Of a DNA stretch of 64,000 nt, positions 1-10,015 are shown one piece after another. The notes below the pieces were generated by a model. It saw nothing but the letters and a program-made list of their open reading frames with translations, did no database searches and had not been told where the DNA came from. The first letter of the stretch is position 1, and every line of letters starts with the position of its first letter. This DNA is from Neobacillus sp. OS1-2 (lineage in GTDB: Bacteria; Bacillota; Bacilli; Bacillales; Cytobacillaceae), in the NCBI RefSeq assembly GCF_030915505.1, contig NZ_CP133265.1:3314001-3378000 (forward strand), in the 5' to 3' direction. Position numbers and translations under genes: made by a program.

Positions 1-403
1 TGTACAATCCCAAGTCCTGAATCTTTTAAAAGATCTACAGGAAGAATTTAAATTAACTTTCCTCTTTATCGCACATGATTTAAGTGTGGTAAAACATATG
101 AGTGATCGAATAGGTGTAATGTACTTGGGCAATATGGTAGAGATTGCGGATAAGAATCTCCTTTATGCAGAACCTCTCCACCCATACACACAGGCATTAA
201 TATCGGCGATCCCATCTCCAGATCCAAGGGTCAAGAAGGAAAGAATAATCTTAAAAGGAGATGTGCCCAGTCCAATAAATCCTCCATCCGGATGTCCATT
301 TCATCCGCGCTGCCCGGTGGCTATGGAAGAATGTTCAAAGCATAAACCGGTATTAAAGGAAGTTAAGCCCTCACACCGAGTCGCTTGCCACCTTTATTCA
401 TAA
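1..403 (+). CDS. appF: Oligopeptide ABC transporter ATP-binding protein, C-terminal part (AppF-like)
   Basis: This is the C-terminal end of an OppF/AppF-type ATPase that powers oligopeptide import; the start lies before the window. The open frame runs from base 2 and shows the segment after the Walker B region ([20 protein letters not shown], with the switch histidine). The oligopeptide/dipeptide ABC C-terminal extension follows, with its Cys cluster ([15 protein letters not shown]). The next genes are a binding protein and two permeases, matching the B. subtilis order appD-appF-appA-appB-appC. AppF rather than OppF is inferred from this order and from the separate complete opp operon downstream. 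Confidence 0.85.
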   Translation, partial: VQSQVLNLLKDLQEEFKLTFLFIAHDLSVVKHMSDRIGVMYLGNMVEIADKNLLYAEPLHPYTQALISAIPSPDPRVKKERIILKGDVPSPINPPSGCPFHPRCPVAMEECSKHKPVLKEVKPSHRVACHLYS

Positions 404-440
404 AGCGGAAGCGCCTTGTTCAGGGGCGCTGGAGCTAGAA
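404..440. repeat. Short copy of a dispersed GC-rich repeat
   Basis: A GC-rich patch directly after the appF stop reads GCGGAAGCGCC, a short loop, then GGCGCTGGAGCTAG. The two AGCGCC/GGCGCT arms can pair. Its two ends match, in reverse orientation, the two ends of the longer element at about 20581-20730 (CAGCTCCAGCGCC and CAGGGCGCTTACGC), so it looks like a minimal copy of the same family. It may act as a hairpin between appF and appA. Confidence 0.6.
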
Positions 441-481
441 AGTAATCAAGTTTTACCAAAAAACGTATAGGGGGGAAACGA

Positions 482-2200
482 ATGAGAAAACGAAGTATGC
501 TTATGTTAGCTGCATTAATGCTGGTGCTGTCAGCATTCTTAGCGGCGTGCAGCGGCGGAGAAAAAGCAGGTACAAAGGAAACAGACAAGGAAGGCTCTGA
601 TAGTGGTGAAACAGCAGGTAAGCCGCAGGATGGTGGTACATTAGTATATGCACTTGACTCATCTCCGAAAGGGATCTTCAACTGGGCATTCTACGATGAT
701 GCAGTCGATGCTCAAGTACTTGATCTTTTCGATGAAAGCTTAATTACTTATGATGAGCACTTAAAGGCAGAACCAAATATTGCCTCATGGAAAACTACCG
801 ACAATAAGGTGTTCGACTTTGAATTTAAAAAAGGCGTGAAATGGCATAATGGTGAGGAGTTATCAGTGAAAGACTGGGAATTCGCACTTTACACACTTGC
901 TGATAAAGATTATGAAAATTCTCGCTTTGAGAATGTAAAAACAATTGAAGGTGCGCAAGATTACCATGACGGAAAGGCGGATAAAATCTCAGGAATTAAA
1001 GTAATTGATGATTACAATATCCAAATTACTTTTGATAAGGCCCGGGTAAATAATTTGGAAAATGTTTGGTCATATCCATTGTCTCGTAAGGAATTTGAAG
1101 GTATTGCCGTAAAAGACATGCCTGCAGCTGAACAAGTTCGTACGAAGCCAGTCGGATTAGGACCATACAAGGTCACAAAGGTGGTTCCAGGTGAATCCGT
1201 AGAAATGGAACGTTTTGACGATTACTTTGGAGGAAAGCCACATATTGAGAAGATTGTTGTGAAAGTAATCGATCCATCTCTTTCTGTTGGAGAACTTAAA
1301 AATGGCACACTTGATATGACTGCATTCCATCCAAGTATTATTGATCAAGTAAAAGCACTTGATAATGTAAATGTAATCACATACCCAGGATTAAGCTACT
1401 ATTATGTCGGTTTCCGCTTAGGTACATGGGATGGCGAGAAAAATATCATGAATGAGCCAAAATATCAAAACTTAAAACTTCGCCAAGCTATGTATTACGC
1501 GATAAACCGTGAAGAATGGGTTAAGGCGTTCTTCTTCGGGGTTGGTAAACCGGTAAACCGTCCAGTTCCTACAAATCACTGGATTGCCGCGGATAATAAA
1601 GACCTAGAGCAATTCGAATATAATCCGAAGAAAGCAAAAGAATTGTTAGATGAAGCAGGCTATAAAGATGTTAACGGCGATGGATTCCGTGAGGATCCAA
1701 ATGGTAAGGAATTTGTTGTAAACTTCAGTCACTATGCAACACAAAACCCGACATTTGAACAACGGGCAAAAGCAATGACTCAATATTGGGAAGCAGTAGG
1801 TTTAAAAACAAAACTTAATATGGTAGATTTTAACCTTTACTATGACATGCTTGACAAGGCAGATAAATCAATGGAAGTATATTTTGCTGGTTGGTCAACA
1901 GGTACGGATCCGGATCCTACTGGACTTTGGAGTTCAAAAGCACTTTGGAACCATCCGCGCTGGGTGAATGAAGAGAGCGATAAATTATTAGATCAGGCAC
2001 TTGATCTAAGTATTGTTGGTACTGATGCTAATAAACGTAAAGATCTATATGTACAATGGCAGAAGCTATTCATGAAGGATCTTCCTGGACTACCAATTGC
2101 AGAACTTGAAGAAACAATGGCGGTTAGCAAACGGGTTCAAGGTGCTAAATTTGACGTATCAGGGATGAATCGTCCAAATGAATGGTGGATCAAGCAATAA
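482..2200 (+). CDS. appA: Oligopeptide-binding lipoprotein (AppA/OppA family, SBP family 5)
   Basis: This is the extracellular peptide-binding component of the App importer. A lipoprotein signal peptide is clear: MRKRS, a hydrophobic stretch, then lipobox LAAC with Cys23 as the lipidated residue. A Ser/Gly/Lys-rich linker and a long SBP_bac_5 domain follow; 572 aa is normal for the family. The start ATG follows AGGGGGGAAACGA. The permease genes are immediately downstream after a hairpin-forming spacer. Naming it appA instead of another oppA paralogue rests on the operon order. Confidence 0.88.
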   Translation: MRKRSMLMLAALMLVLSAFLAACSGGEKAGTKETDKEGSDSGETAGKPQDGGTLVYALDSSPKGIFNWAFYDDAVDAQVLDLFDESLITYDEHLKAEPNIASWKTTDNKVFDFEFKKGVKWHNGEELSVKDWEFALYTLADKDYENSRFENVKTIEGAQDYHDGKADKISGIKVIDDYNIQITFDKARVNNLENVWSYPLSRKEFEGIAVKDMPAAEQVRTKPVGLGPYKVTKVVPGESVEMERFDDYFGGKPHIEKIVVKVIDPSLSVGELKNGTLDMTAFHPSIIDQVKALDNVNVITYPGLSYYYVGFRLGTWDGEKNIMNEPKYQNLKLRQAMYYAINREEWVKAFFFGVGKPVNRPVPTNHWIAADNKDLEQFEYNPKKAKELLDEAGYKDVNGDGFREDPNGKEFVVNFSHYATQNPTFEQRAKAMTQYWEAVGLKTKLNMVDFNLYYDMLDKADKSMEVYFAGWSTGTDPDPTGLWSSKALWNHPRWVNEESDKLLDQALDLSIVGTDANKRKDLYVQWQKLFMKDLPGLPIAELEETMAVSKRVQGAKFDVSGMNRPNEWWIKQ

Positions 2201-2273
2201 GTAGAGCGAACTAACATGTAGTAAACTATGTTAAATGCTAATATTCTTTGGATTAAACCTCAGAATGTGAGTA

Positions 2274-2309
2274 GGGAGGGGCAGGGAGATCTTACTCCTT
2301 AGTCCCTCC
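2274..2309 (+). promoter_or_regulatory. Intercistronic hairpin between appA and appB
   Basis: The 170-base appA-appB spacer contains an outer stem GGAGGG (2275-2280) with CCCTCC (2304-2309) and an inner GGAG/CTCC pairing. No T-tract follows, so it is not a normal terminator. A 3'-end stabilising or attenuating hairpin after a binding-protein gene is a common way to make more binding protein than permease; that role is inferred. Confidence 0.45.
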
Positions 2310-2370
2310 AATTGTACCGAACTCCTAGTTACATAGACGTACCAATTTAACATAGTAATAGACAAGGAGA

Positions 2371-3342
2371 ATGCACATGCTAAAGTATGCATTTCGAAGA
2401 ATATTGGGCATGATTCCGATGTTATTTCTTATATCTATAGTAGTCTTTACCTTGGCAAAATTAATGCCTGGAGATTCACTAGGCGGTGAAATTGACCCAA
2501 CAAACACAAATCCGCAATATATTGCCGAAATGAGGGAGAAATTGGGCTATAATGACCCGATGCCACAGCAATATATACGCTGGATTAGTAAGTTTGTCCA
2601 AGGCGATTTTGGTAAATCAACCCGCTTTAAAATTCCAGCCGCAGATGTGATTAGCGAACGAATACCAAATACTCTATTACTTGGTTTTACCTCTATATTA
2701 ATCACGTATATCCTAGCCTTTATTATGGGGACATACGCTGGAAGAAAACCTTATACTATTGGCGATAATCTAATAGGAGGAATAAATTATTTAGGGTTAT
2801 CTATTCCTTCCTTTATTGCAGGGGTATTTGCCATCTTCTTTTTTTCTTTTACGTTGGGATGGTTCCCATCAAATGGTTCAGTTGATATAGGTGTTACAGA
2901 GGGGACGCTTGAATATTGGTTTAGTCGCCTGCACCACGTATTCTTACCCGCTTTAGTCCTAGGATTATTAAGTACAGCAAGTTATACACAATTCTTACGC
3001 AACGATATTATTGAAAATAGCAGGAAAGATTTTGTTCGCACTGCGCGTGCTAAAGGGACACCAGAAAGAAAAATTTACAATGTTCATATGTTGAGAAATT
3101 CAATTATTCCACTTATAACATTTTTAGGGTTTGATTTAGTTGCCATTATCAGTGGTGCAATTATCACCGAAACAATTTTTACTTATCCAGGTCTTGGACA
3201 ACTATTCTTGCAATCTGTAGGAACCAGAGATTATTCGGTATTAATGACGTTGACAATGTTATTCTCCTTCTTAACACTAATCGGTAACCTGGTTGCTGAT
3301 ATATTATACGGTGTGGTTGATCCGAGAATTAGGCTAGATTAG
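2371..3342 (+). CDS. appB: Oligopeptide ABC transporter permease (AppB/OppB-like)
   Basis: This is an inner-membrane permease subunit of the App importer. The N-terminus is the OppB type (YAFRRILGMIPMLFLISIVVFTLAKLMPGD), with about six membrane segments. The EAA loop that contacts the ATPase is seen as RTARAKGTPERKIYNVHMLRNSIIPLI, and the protein ends in the typical YGVVDPRIRLD. Its 323 aa length is normal. The start follows ACAAGGAGAATGCAC. appC begins 11 bases after the stop. Confidence 0.88.
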   Translation: MHMLKYAFRRILGMIPMLFLISIVVFTLAKLMPGDSLGGEIDPTNTNPQYIAEMREKLGYNDPMPQQYIRWISKFVQGDFGKSTRFKIPAADVISERIPNTLLLGFTSILITYILAFIMGTYAGRKPYTIGDNLIGGINYLGLSIPSFIAGVFAIFFFSFTLGWFPSNGSVDIGVTEGTLEYWFSRLHHVFLPALVLGLLSTASYTQFLRNDIIENSRKDFVRTARAKGTPERKIYNVHMLRNSIIPLITFLGFDLVAIISGAIITETIFTYPGLGQLFLQSVGTRDYSVLMTLTMLFSFLTLIGNLVADILYGVVDPRIRLD

Positions 3343-3353
3343 GGGGGCAAGAG

Positions 3354-4265
3354 ATGGAAATTATAACTCAGAAAGAAACCAAAAGAAGTACAGTACCCCC
3401 GAAGAAAAGTTTATCACCATGGGCAATTGCCCGTAAAAAGTTTCTGAAAAATAAATTAGCCTTGATAAGCCTCATCTTTTTAATTATTGTGGCAGTTGTA
3501 TCCTTTCTTGCGCCGTATATTACGACCGCTGATGTGACCAGAATTAATATTGGTCAAATGTCATTAGAGCCATCCAGCAAGCATTGGCTAGGGACGGATA
3601 AGGCAGGCCGCGATGTATTTACAAGATTACTGTATGGCGGTCGAATCTCATTGCTAGTTGGAATGAGTTGTACATTATTTGTTATTATTCTTGGTACTTT
3701 AATCGGCTCCATTTCCGGTTATTTTGGTGGTGCAGTTGATAGCTTATTAATGAGATTTACTGACTTTATCTTAAATTTTCCTTTTCTGGTATTTGTCATT
3801 GTTCTAAATGCCATTCTTTTCGGAAAGGTAAATGGATTATGGGTTTTAATTGGAACCATTAGTATTCTGAGCTGGGGTGGGATCGCCCGGATTGTACGAA
3901 GTAAAATCCTTGCTGAGAAAGAAAATGAATATATAACTGCGGCGATTTCGATAGGGTGTACGCCAGCAAAAATAATTGTTAAACACCTACTTCCGAATAT
4001 TTTATCCACGATTATCGTTCAAGCAACCATCACATTTGCCACGATGATTGTTGCTGAAACAGGTCTAAGTTTTTTAGGCTTTGGTGTACCGCAAGAAATT
4101 CCAAGTTGGGGGAATATGTTGAATTCAGCAAATGAGCCGGATGTGCTCCAATTTAAACTTTGGATTTGGATTCCTCCAGCATTAATTATTACAATTACCA
4201 TTTTATCGATTAATTTTATTGGTGAAGGGTTAAAAGATGCTTTTAATCCGAAATCAAGAAGGTGA
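3354..4265 (+). CDS. appC: Oligopeptide ABC transporter permease (AppC/OppC-like)
   Basis: This is the second permease subunit of the App importer. It has the OppC layout: a cytoplasmic N-terminal tail, a first membrane segment (LALISLIFLIIVAVVSFLAP), the extracellular motif HWLGTDKAGRDVFTRLLYGGR, and the EAA loop ITAAISIGCTPAKIIVKHLLPN. It ends EGLKDAFNPKSRR. Its 303 aa length fits. The start has GGGGGGCAAGAG upstream. It is the last gene of the operon; a terminator follows directly. Confidence 0.88.
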   Translation: MEIITQKETKRSTVPPKKSLSPWAIARKKFLKNKLALISLIFLIIVAVVSFLAPYITTADVTRINIGQMSLEPSSKHWLGTDKAGRDVFTRLLYGGRISLLVGMSCTLFVIILGTLIGSISGYFGGAVDSLLMRFTDFILNFPFLVFVIVLNAILFGKVNGLWVLIGTISILSWGGIARIVRSKILAEKENEYITAAISIGCTPAKIIVKHLLPNILSTIIVQATITFATMIVAETGLSFLGFGVPQEIPSWGNMLNSANEPDVLQFKLWIWIPPALIITITILSINFIGEGLKDAFNPKSRR

Positions 4266-4298
4266 AAATCTGCCAGCGATTTGGTAGATTTTTTTTTC
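4265..4298 (+). terminator. Rho-independent terminator after appC
   Basis: Stem AAATCTGCCA / TGGTAGATTT with a GCGATT loop is followed by a run of Ts, beginning at the appC stop codon. Confidence 0.8.
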
Positions 4299-4452
4299 GT
4301 GATCATTGCCAATGTAATAAAAAATGGTTCAACCCGATATATGAATAAATAGATTAAATTGGAATTGGGGCAAAATATATATAAAGGAATAATTTAACTA
4401 ACCTCTGCCCATACTGATTGACAAACAGTTTCTTGAAGTGAGGGGTTGTATC

Positions 4453-5199
4453 ATGTTGTATCTTCATGATGTTTGGGTAAATTGGTTTGAAGGTGAAGAA
4501 AACGGCTATAATGTCTGTCACTTTCATGAATGGCGCAAGGATGACGGTGTGGAGCTGTTAGATCAGGCACCACTAATAAAAGTCGAGTCAATTCTTTTTA
4601 ATTATATTGAAAATGATTTGTCGGAACTGCCGCAACAGCTCTTGGATGATATTTACCAGAAGGCCTATTTGAGGAAGAACCATGAACGGGTTCAGCTAGA
4701 CTATTGCTTTGTTGTAACTGATGGGGTAGGGATATTAGCCATAGATACAATTGGCTATACGATTCCGATTCGAAAAAGCAGATTAATACCAAGGCAAGAA
4801 CAACTTGTTTATGAAATGATTAGTCAACATGAAGCAAAGCAATATCATTTTTATGGGCAGCCTCAAACAAAGGACTTCCATATTTTATCACCTGAGCCAG
4901 AATTGATGAGGGGCCTAACTAGAAAAGAAAGACAACTTAAACAGCTATTATTTATGGCTCTTGATCAATTATTATCATCCAATAACGAGGCAGAGGTACG
5001 CTATTGGTATACGGAATGGTGTCCGGAGCAATATTCCACCATTCAAGAATTGAATTTTGAAGCTGCTTGGGAACAGTTATTTGAAGAAACAAAGTATGGC
5101 TGGACAAAGCGCCATGAAACATTTTGTGAAAATCTAATTAAAGGACAGCCGTTTTTTGAAAAACTATGGGAAATGGAGCACGGTCCTAAGGTAAACTAA
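4453..5199 (+). CDS. yjbA: YjbA-like protein (DUF3603 family)
   Basis: Its function is unknown. The protein (248 aa) begins [18 protein letters not shown], which I recognise as the B. subtilis YjbA type, and it lies between app and trpS as yjbA does there. It has no signal peptide or membrane segment and is rich in acidic and aromatic residues. An in-frame GTG lies 15 bases upstream, but GAGGGG sits 8 bases before the ATG at 4453, so that start is preferred. It is followed by a strong hairpin shared with the convergent trpS. Confidence 0.75.
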   Translation: MLYLHDVWVNWFEGEENGYNVCHFHEWRKDDGVELLDQAPLIKVESILFNYIENDLSELPQQLLDDIYQKAYLRKNHERVQLDYCFVVTDGVGILAIDTIGYTIPIRKSRLIPRQEQLVYEMISQHEAKQYHFYGQPQTKDFHILSPEPELMRGLTRKERQLKQLLFMALDQLLSSNNEAEVRYWYTEWCPEQYSTIQELNFEAAWEQLFEETKYGWTKRHETFCENLIKGQPFFEKLWEMEHGPKVN

Positions 5200-5250
5200 A
5201 AGCCTGACCCAAAAAGTATGTTATACATACTTTTTGTGGACAGGCTTTTT
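5200..5250. terminator. Bidirectional terminator between yjbA and trpS
   Basis: A long inverted repeat: AAGCCTG ... CAGGCTT outside and CAAAAAGTATG / CATACTTTTTG inside, with A-runs and T-runs on the two flanks. It can end transcription from both converging genes. Confidence 0.8.
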
Positions 5251-5253
5251 ATT

Positions 5254-5280
5254 TGACAAGCGGTAGCGCTGGAGTTAAAC
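5254..5280. repeat. Possible remnant of the GC-rich repeat family
   Basis: GACAAGCGGTAGCGCTGGAG resembles the short element at 404-440 (AAGCGGAAGCGCC ... GCGCTGGAGC) with the middle lost. It sits in the yjbA-trpS gap. The match is short and could be chance. Confidence 0.3.
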
Positions 5281-5282
5281 AG

Positions 5283-6560
<1,278 letters not shown>

Positions 6561-6632
6561 TTTATCATTGCTTAACAGCTGTTATTTTATTACTCACATT
6601 ATAAAGGAAATACATATTTAATTTCAAGTAGG

Positions 6633-6989
6633 TTAAAAATAATATACCAGTAGGGCAATGATCATAAAAAGACCGTTCATCAGTCCATGAAAGAGGAGTG
6701 GCTTTTCGTTGACAGTAATCATTTCTGATAATCTTGGTATGTCTTCAAAATTTCGTTTTTCTCCCCCTTTTGAAAAAAAGAGATTAAAGGATCTAGAAAT
6801 GGCATCATAAAAGCCACTGTGAATGGTATAAAGTAGTAATGAAAATAATAGTAAGCCTGCGGTAAAGAGGAAAGATATATTGATATAATTCAGTAACGAA
6901 ATTTCATGTTGGTAAAAATATGAAATGATGATAATCGCTATCTGAGTAAAAGAGAGAATAATTAATTTTTTCTTTAGACGAGATTTCAC
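6633..6989 (-). CDS. Small membrane protein, DUF3899-like
   Basis: A 118-aa protein with a basic N-terminus (MKSRLKKKL) and three likely membrane segments: residues about 9-25, 36-57 and 99-117. The loop between the second and third is charged (FFSKGGEKRNFEDIPRL). It resembles DUF3899 proteins of bacilli, whose function is unknown. The start is GTG at 6989 with GGAGG 7 bases upstream. It stands alone between the trpS leader and the divergent oppA. Confidence 0.6.
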   Translation of the reverse strand: MKSRLKKKLIILSFTQIAIIIISYFYQHEISLLNYINISFLFTAGLLLFSLLLYTIHSGFYDAISRSFNLFFSKGGEKRNFEDIPRLSEMITVNEKPLLFHGLMNGLFMIIALLVYYF

Positions 6990-7158
6990 TGAATAACCTC
7001 CAAAACATTGATTTATAAAGGATTACCTTAGGTCTATTATACAAAATAACCTAAATAAGATTAAATTATAACACAGCAATTTGTAATCATAACGTAAAGA
7101 ATGTTTCTAATCTGTAAATTTAAAATTAAAAAATTATGTACAATTTAATTAAATTATG

Positions 7159-7192
7159 TATAATAGAGAATGTAGTAATTTTTCAGAATAAT
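7159..7192 (+). promoter_or_regulatory. Promoter -10 and CodY-like box upstream of oppA
   Basis: TATAAT lies at 7159-7164, 48 bases before the oppA start; the -35 is poor. ATTTTTCAGAATAAT at 7178-7192 matches the CodY consensus AATTTTCWGAAAATT at 12 of 15 positions and lies just downstream of the expected start site. CodY control of opp is known in some firmicutes; here it is only suggested. Confidence 0.4.
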
Positions 7193-7211
7193 AGAAAAGG
7201 GAGGTCTACAA

Positions 7212-8918
7212 GTGAAGAAATCAAAACTTTCACTACTTTTAGTATTATCACTAGTACTAAGCATGTTTCTAGCTGCATGTTCAGGCGGCGACAAAGACAC
7301 AGGCTCAGACAAACCGAAAGACAAGGGCGGCGATAAAGCTGCAACTGAACAACTTGCCGACAAACAGGAGCTTAATGTTCTGGAGTCTGCCGAGATCCCA
7401 ACAATGGACAGCGTTATGGGACAAGATACTTTAAGTTTCACAACTTTAAATGCTGTAAACGAAGGTCTTTATCGTTTGGATCAGGACCAAAAAGTTATCC
7501 CTGGTGTAGCGGATGGTATGCCAACTTATAATGATGACAAAACTGTCTTAACTATTAAATTGAAAAAAGATGTAAAATGGTCTAACGGTGACCCTGTTAC
7601 TGCTAATGACTTTGTATTTGCATGGCAACGTGCTATCAATCCAGATGTAGCTGCTCCATATGGTGCATACTTCATGGAAGGTAAAATCAAAAATGCATCT
7701 GAAATTGTTGCAGGTACTGCAAAGTTAGCGGATTTGGGAATTGTTGCTAAAGATGATAACACTTTGGAAATCACTTTAGTAAGAGCACTTCCATATATTG
7801 AATCTTACCTAACATTCCCATTGTTCTATCCACAAAACCAAAAGTATGTTGAAGCAGAAGGCACTAACTATGCAAAAGATGCTTCTCACTTACTTTACAA
7901 TGGTCCATTCAAAATGACTAAGTGGGATGGCCCAACAGCTACTGAATGGGTATTAGAAAAAAATGCAGACTATTGGAATGCTAAAGATACTACTTTAGAA
8001 AAGATTAATTTTAACGTTTCTAAAGATCCACAAGCTTCAGCAAATGCATACACTGCTGGCGAAGCTGATATTACGCCTAAACTAGCACAAGCTGCCATTC
8101 TTTCACAATTTGAGGGTGCAGATGATTTAATGCAATACTTAGAGCCATCTATCTGGTGGTTAAAAATGAATGAAAAGAACCCAGCATTGAAAAACGTAAA
8201 CATCCGTAAAGCAATTGCCTTAACGGTAGATAAAAAAGCGTTAGTTGAAGATGTACTTGCAAACGGTTCTGTTGCGGCAGATTACCTTGTTCCAAAAGGT
8301 TTTTCTTTCAACCCAGTTGATAATAAGGATTTCCGTGAAACTGCAGGAACTTATTTGAAAACAAACAAAGAAAAAGCTGCAGAACTTTGGAAAAAGGGTC
8401 TTGAAGAAACAGGCCTTAAAGAAGTGAAATTCACTTACGTTGGTCAAGATACTGAAACATCAAAAGTTACTGATGCTTTCATTAAAGACCAATTAGAGAA
8501 GAACCTTCCTGGATTAAAGATTACAATCGAGGCTGTTCCATTCAAAATTCGTATCGCACGTGAAGATGCGGAAGATTATGATCTATTAATGGGTGGTTGG
8601 GGACCTGACTATGCAGACCCAATGACTTATATGGATCTTTGGGTTACTGGTGGCGGACAAAACCACATGAGCTATGGCAATCCGGAATTTGATAAGCTAA
8701 TTAAATCAGCTAACGAAGAACTTGTTGCTGCAGGAAAAGAGCAAGATCGCTGGAAAGCACTTCAAGATGCAGAAAAAATCATGTTAGAGGATGATGCAGC
8801 AATTGCACCACTTTACCAACGTTCTGTTAACATCTTGATTAATCCTAAAGTAAAAGGATTTGCACACCACGCATTCGGTCCTGACTATAGTTATCAATGG
8901 ATTAAAATCACTAAATAA
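7212..8918 (+). CDS. oppA: Oligopeptide-binding lipoprotein OppA
   Basis: This is the peptide receptor of the Opp importer (SBP_bac_5 family, 568 aa). The signal peptide MKKSKLSLLLVLSLVLSMFLAAC gives Cys23 as the lipidated residue, followed by a Gly/Asp/Lys linker. Typical segments are VTANDFVFAWQRAINP and the C-terminal DYSYQWIKI. The GTG start at 7212 follows GGGAGGTCTACAA. The gene is first in a full oppABCDF operon; peptides taken up by this system feed nutrition and, in bacilli, quorum and sporulation signalling. Confidence 0.92.
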   Translation: MKKSKLSLLLVLSLVLSMFLAACSGGDKDTGSDKPKDKGGDKAATEQLADKQELNVLESAEIPTMDSVMGQDTLSFTTLNAVNEGLYRLDQDQKVIPGVADGMPTYNDDKTVLTIKLKKDVKWSNGDPVTANDFVFAWQRAINPDVAAPYGAYFMEGKIKNASEIVAGTAKLADLGIVAKDDNTLEITLVRALPYIESYLTFPLFYPQNQKYVEAEGTNYAKDASHLLYNGPFKMTKWDGPTATEWVLEKNADYWNAKDTTLEKINFNVSKDPQASANAYTAGEADITPKLAQAAILSQFEGADDLMQYLEPSIWWLKMNEKNPALKNVNIRKAIALTVDKKALVEDVLANGSVAADYLVPKGFSFNPVDNKDFRETAGTYLKTNKEKAAELWKKGLEETGLKEVKFTYVGQDTETSKVTDAFIKDQLEKNLPGLKITIEAVPFKIRIAREDAEDYDLLMGGWGPDYADPMTYMDLWVTGGGQNHMSYGNPEFDKLIKSANEELVAAGKEQDRWKALQDAEKIMLEDDAAIAPLYQRSVNILINPKVKGFAHHAFGPDYSYQWIKITK

Positions 8919-8937
8919 TAGCAATTACTAATTAAAT

Positions 8938-8977
8938 AAAAAGAGAGTATATTAAAGAAATATACTCTCTTTTTACC
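8938..8977 (+). terminator. Terminator-like hairpin between oppA and oppB
   Basis: A near-perfect stem AAAAAGAGAGTATAT / ATATACTCTCTTTTT with a short loop and a T-run sits inside the operon, 20 bases after oppA. It probably allows partial read-through, so that OppA is made in excess over the membrane parts. Confidence 0.75.
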
Positions 8978-9031
8978 TGTATCAAAAATGTCGAAAAACG
9001 TCGAATATTCAATCAATTAGGAGGTGTAGGC

Positions 9032-10015
9032 ATGGTAAAATATATATTACAACGTGTTGGCTATATGATCATTACACTATTTATTGTAACAACACTTACA
9101 TTTTTCCTCATGAAGCTAATTCCTGGTAGCCCTTTTAATAACTTCGAAAAGCTCAATGAAGTTCAACGTCAGATCTTGTTGGATAAATATGGCTTGGACG
9201 AACCCGTGCCTGTTCAATATTACAATTATATGGTGAACATGGTTAAAGGTGACCTTGGAATCTCCTTTCAGTTTGATAATACCCCTGTAACAGAATTAAT
9301 TGCTAACCGTATTGGTCCCTCCGCTCAACTAGGTTTGCAAGCAATGATTGTTGGTGCAATATTAGGTATTTTCTTGGGTGTAATAGCTGCCTTAAAGCAA
9401 AATACATGGGTGGATTACGGTTCTACATTTATTGCGGTAGTAGGGAAGTCAGTTCCTTCATTTATCTTTGCTGGATTGCTCCAGTATTACGTCTCGGTTA
9501 AATTAGGATGGCTGCCTGTTATGTTATGGAAAGGGCCAGAATATACAATCCTTCCGACCATTGCATTAGCTATGTTTCCGATATCAATTGCTGCGCGGTT
9601 TATGCGTACTGAAATGATTGAGGTATTAGGGTCCGACTATATTACCCTTGCAAGAGCTAAGGGAGCAAGCCGCTGGCAAATTAGTATTAAACATGCATTA
9701 AGGAACGCATTAATTCCTGTTGTAACTGTCCTTGGGCCATTGGCGGTAAGTTTAATGACTGGCTCTCTAGTTATTGAGCAAATTTTCGGAATCCCTGGAT
9801 TAGGTGAGCAATTTGTTAAATCAATTAATATGAATGACTACCCCGTTATTATGGGAACGAATATTTTATTTGCGGTTTTATTTGTAGTAGTAATTTTGAT
9901 TGTTGATATTCTATATGGAATTATCGACCCACGTATTCGGATATCGGGGGGAAAGCTAAATGAGCAACAAAGAAACGACCATTTCAAAGGATATGTTTGC
10001 TCCTGCCCATATTGA
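9032..10015 (+). CDS. oppB: Oligopeptide ABC transporter permease OppB
   Basis: This is a membrane permease of the Opp importer. It starts MVKYILQRVGYMIITLFIVTTLTFFLMKLIPG, has the family extracellular loop (NNFEKLNEVQRQILLDKYGLDEPVPVQYYNYM, quoted here in part), and the EAA loop TLARAKGASRWQISIKHALR. The usual family end DPRIRIS is followed by an unusual tail of about 20 residues, because the frame continues 56 bases into oppC. The start follows GGAGGTGTAGGC. At 327 aa it is longer than typical OppB (about 305-311 aa). Confidence 0.9.
   Translation: MVKYILQRVGYMIITLFIVTTLTFFLMKLIPGSPFNNFEKLNEVQRQILLDKYGLDEPVPVQYYNYMVNMVKGDLGISFQFDNTPVTELIANRIGPSAQLGLQAMIVGAILGIFLGVIAALKQNTWVDYGSTFIAVVGKSVPSFIFAGLLQYYVSVKLGWLPVMLWKGPEYTILPTIALAMFPISIAARFMRTEMIEVLGSDYITLARAKGASRWQISIKHALRNALIPVVTVLGPLAVSLMTGSLVIEQIFGIPGLGEQFVKSINMNDYPVIMGTNILFAVLFVVVILIVDILYGIIDPRIRISGGKLNEQQRNDHFKGYVCSCPY

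Noticed and set aside
394..681. Minus-strand frame over the appA signal region
   Set aside because: It is antisense to a clear lipoprotein signal sequence and has Ser/Pro-rich composition typical of antisense translation.
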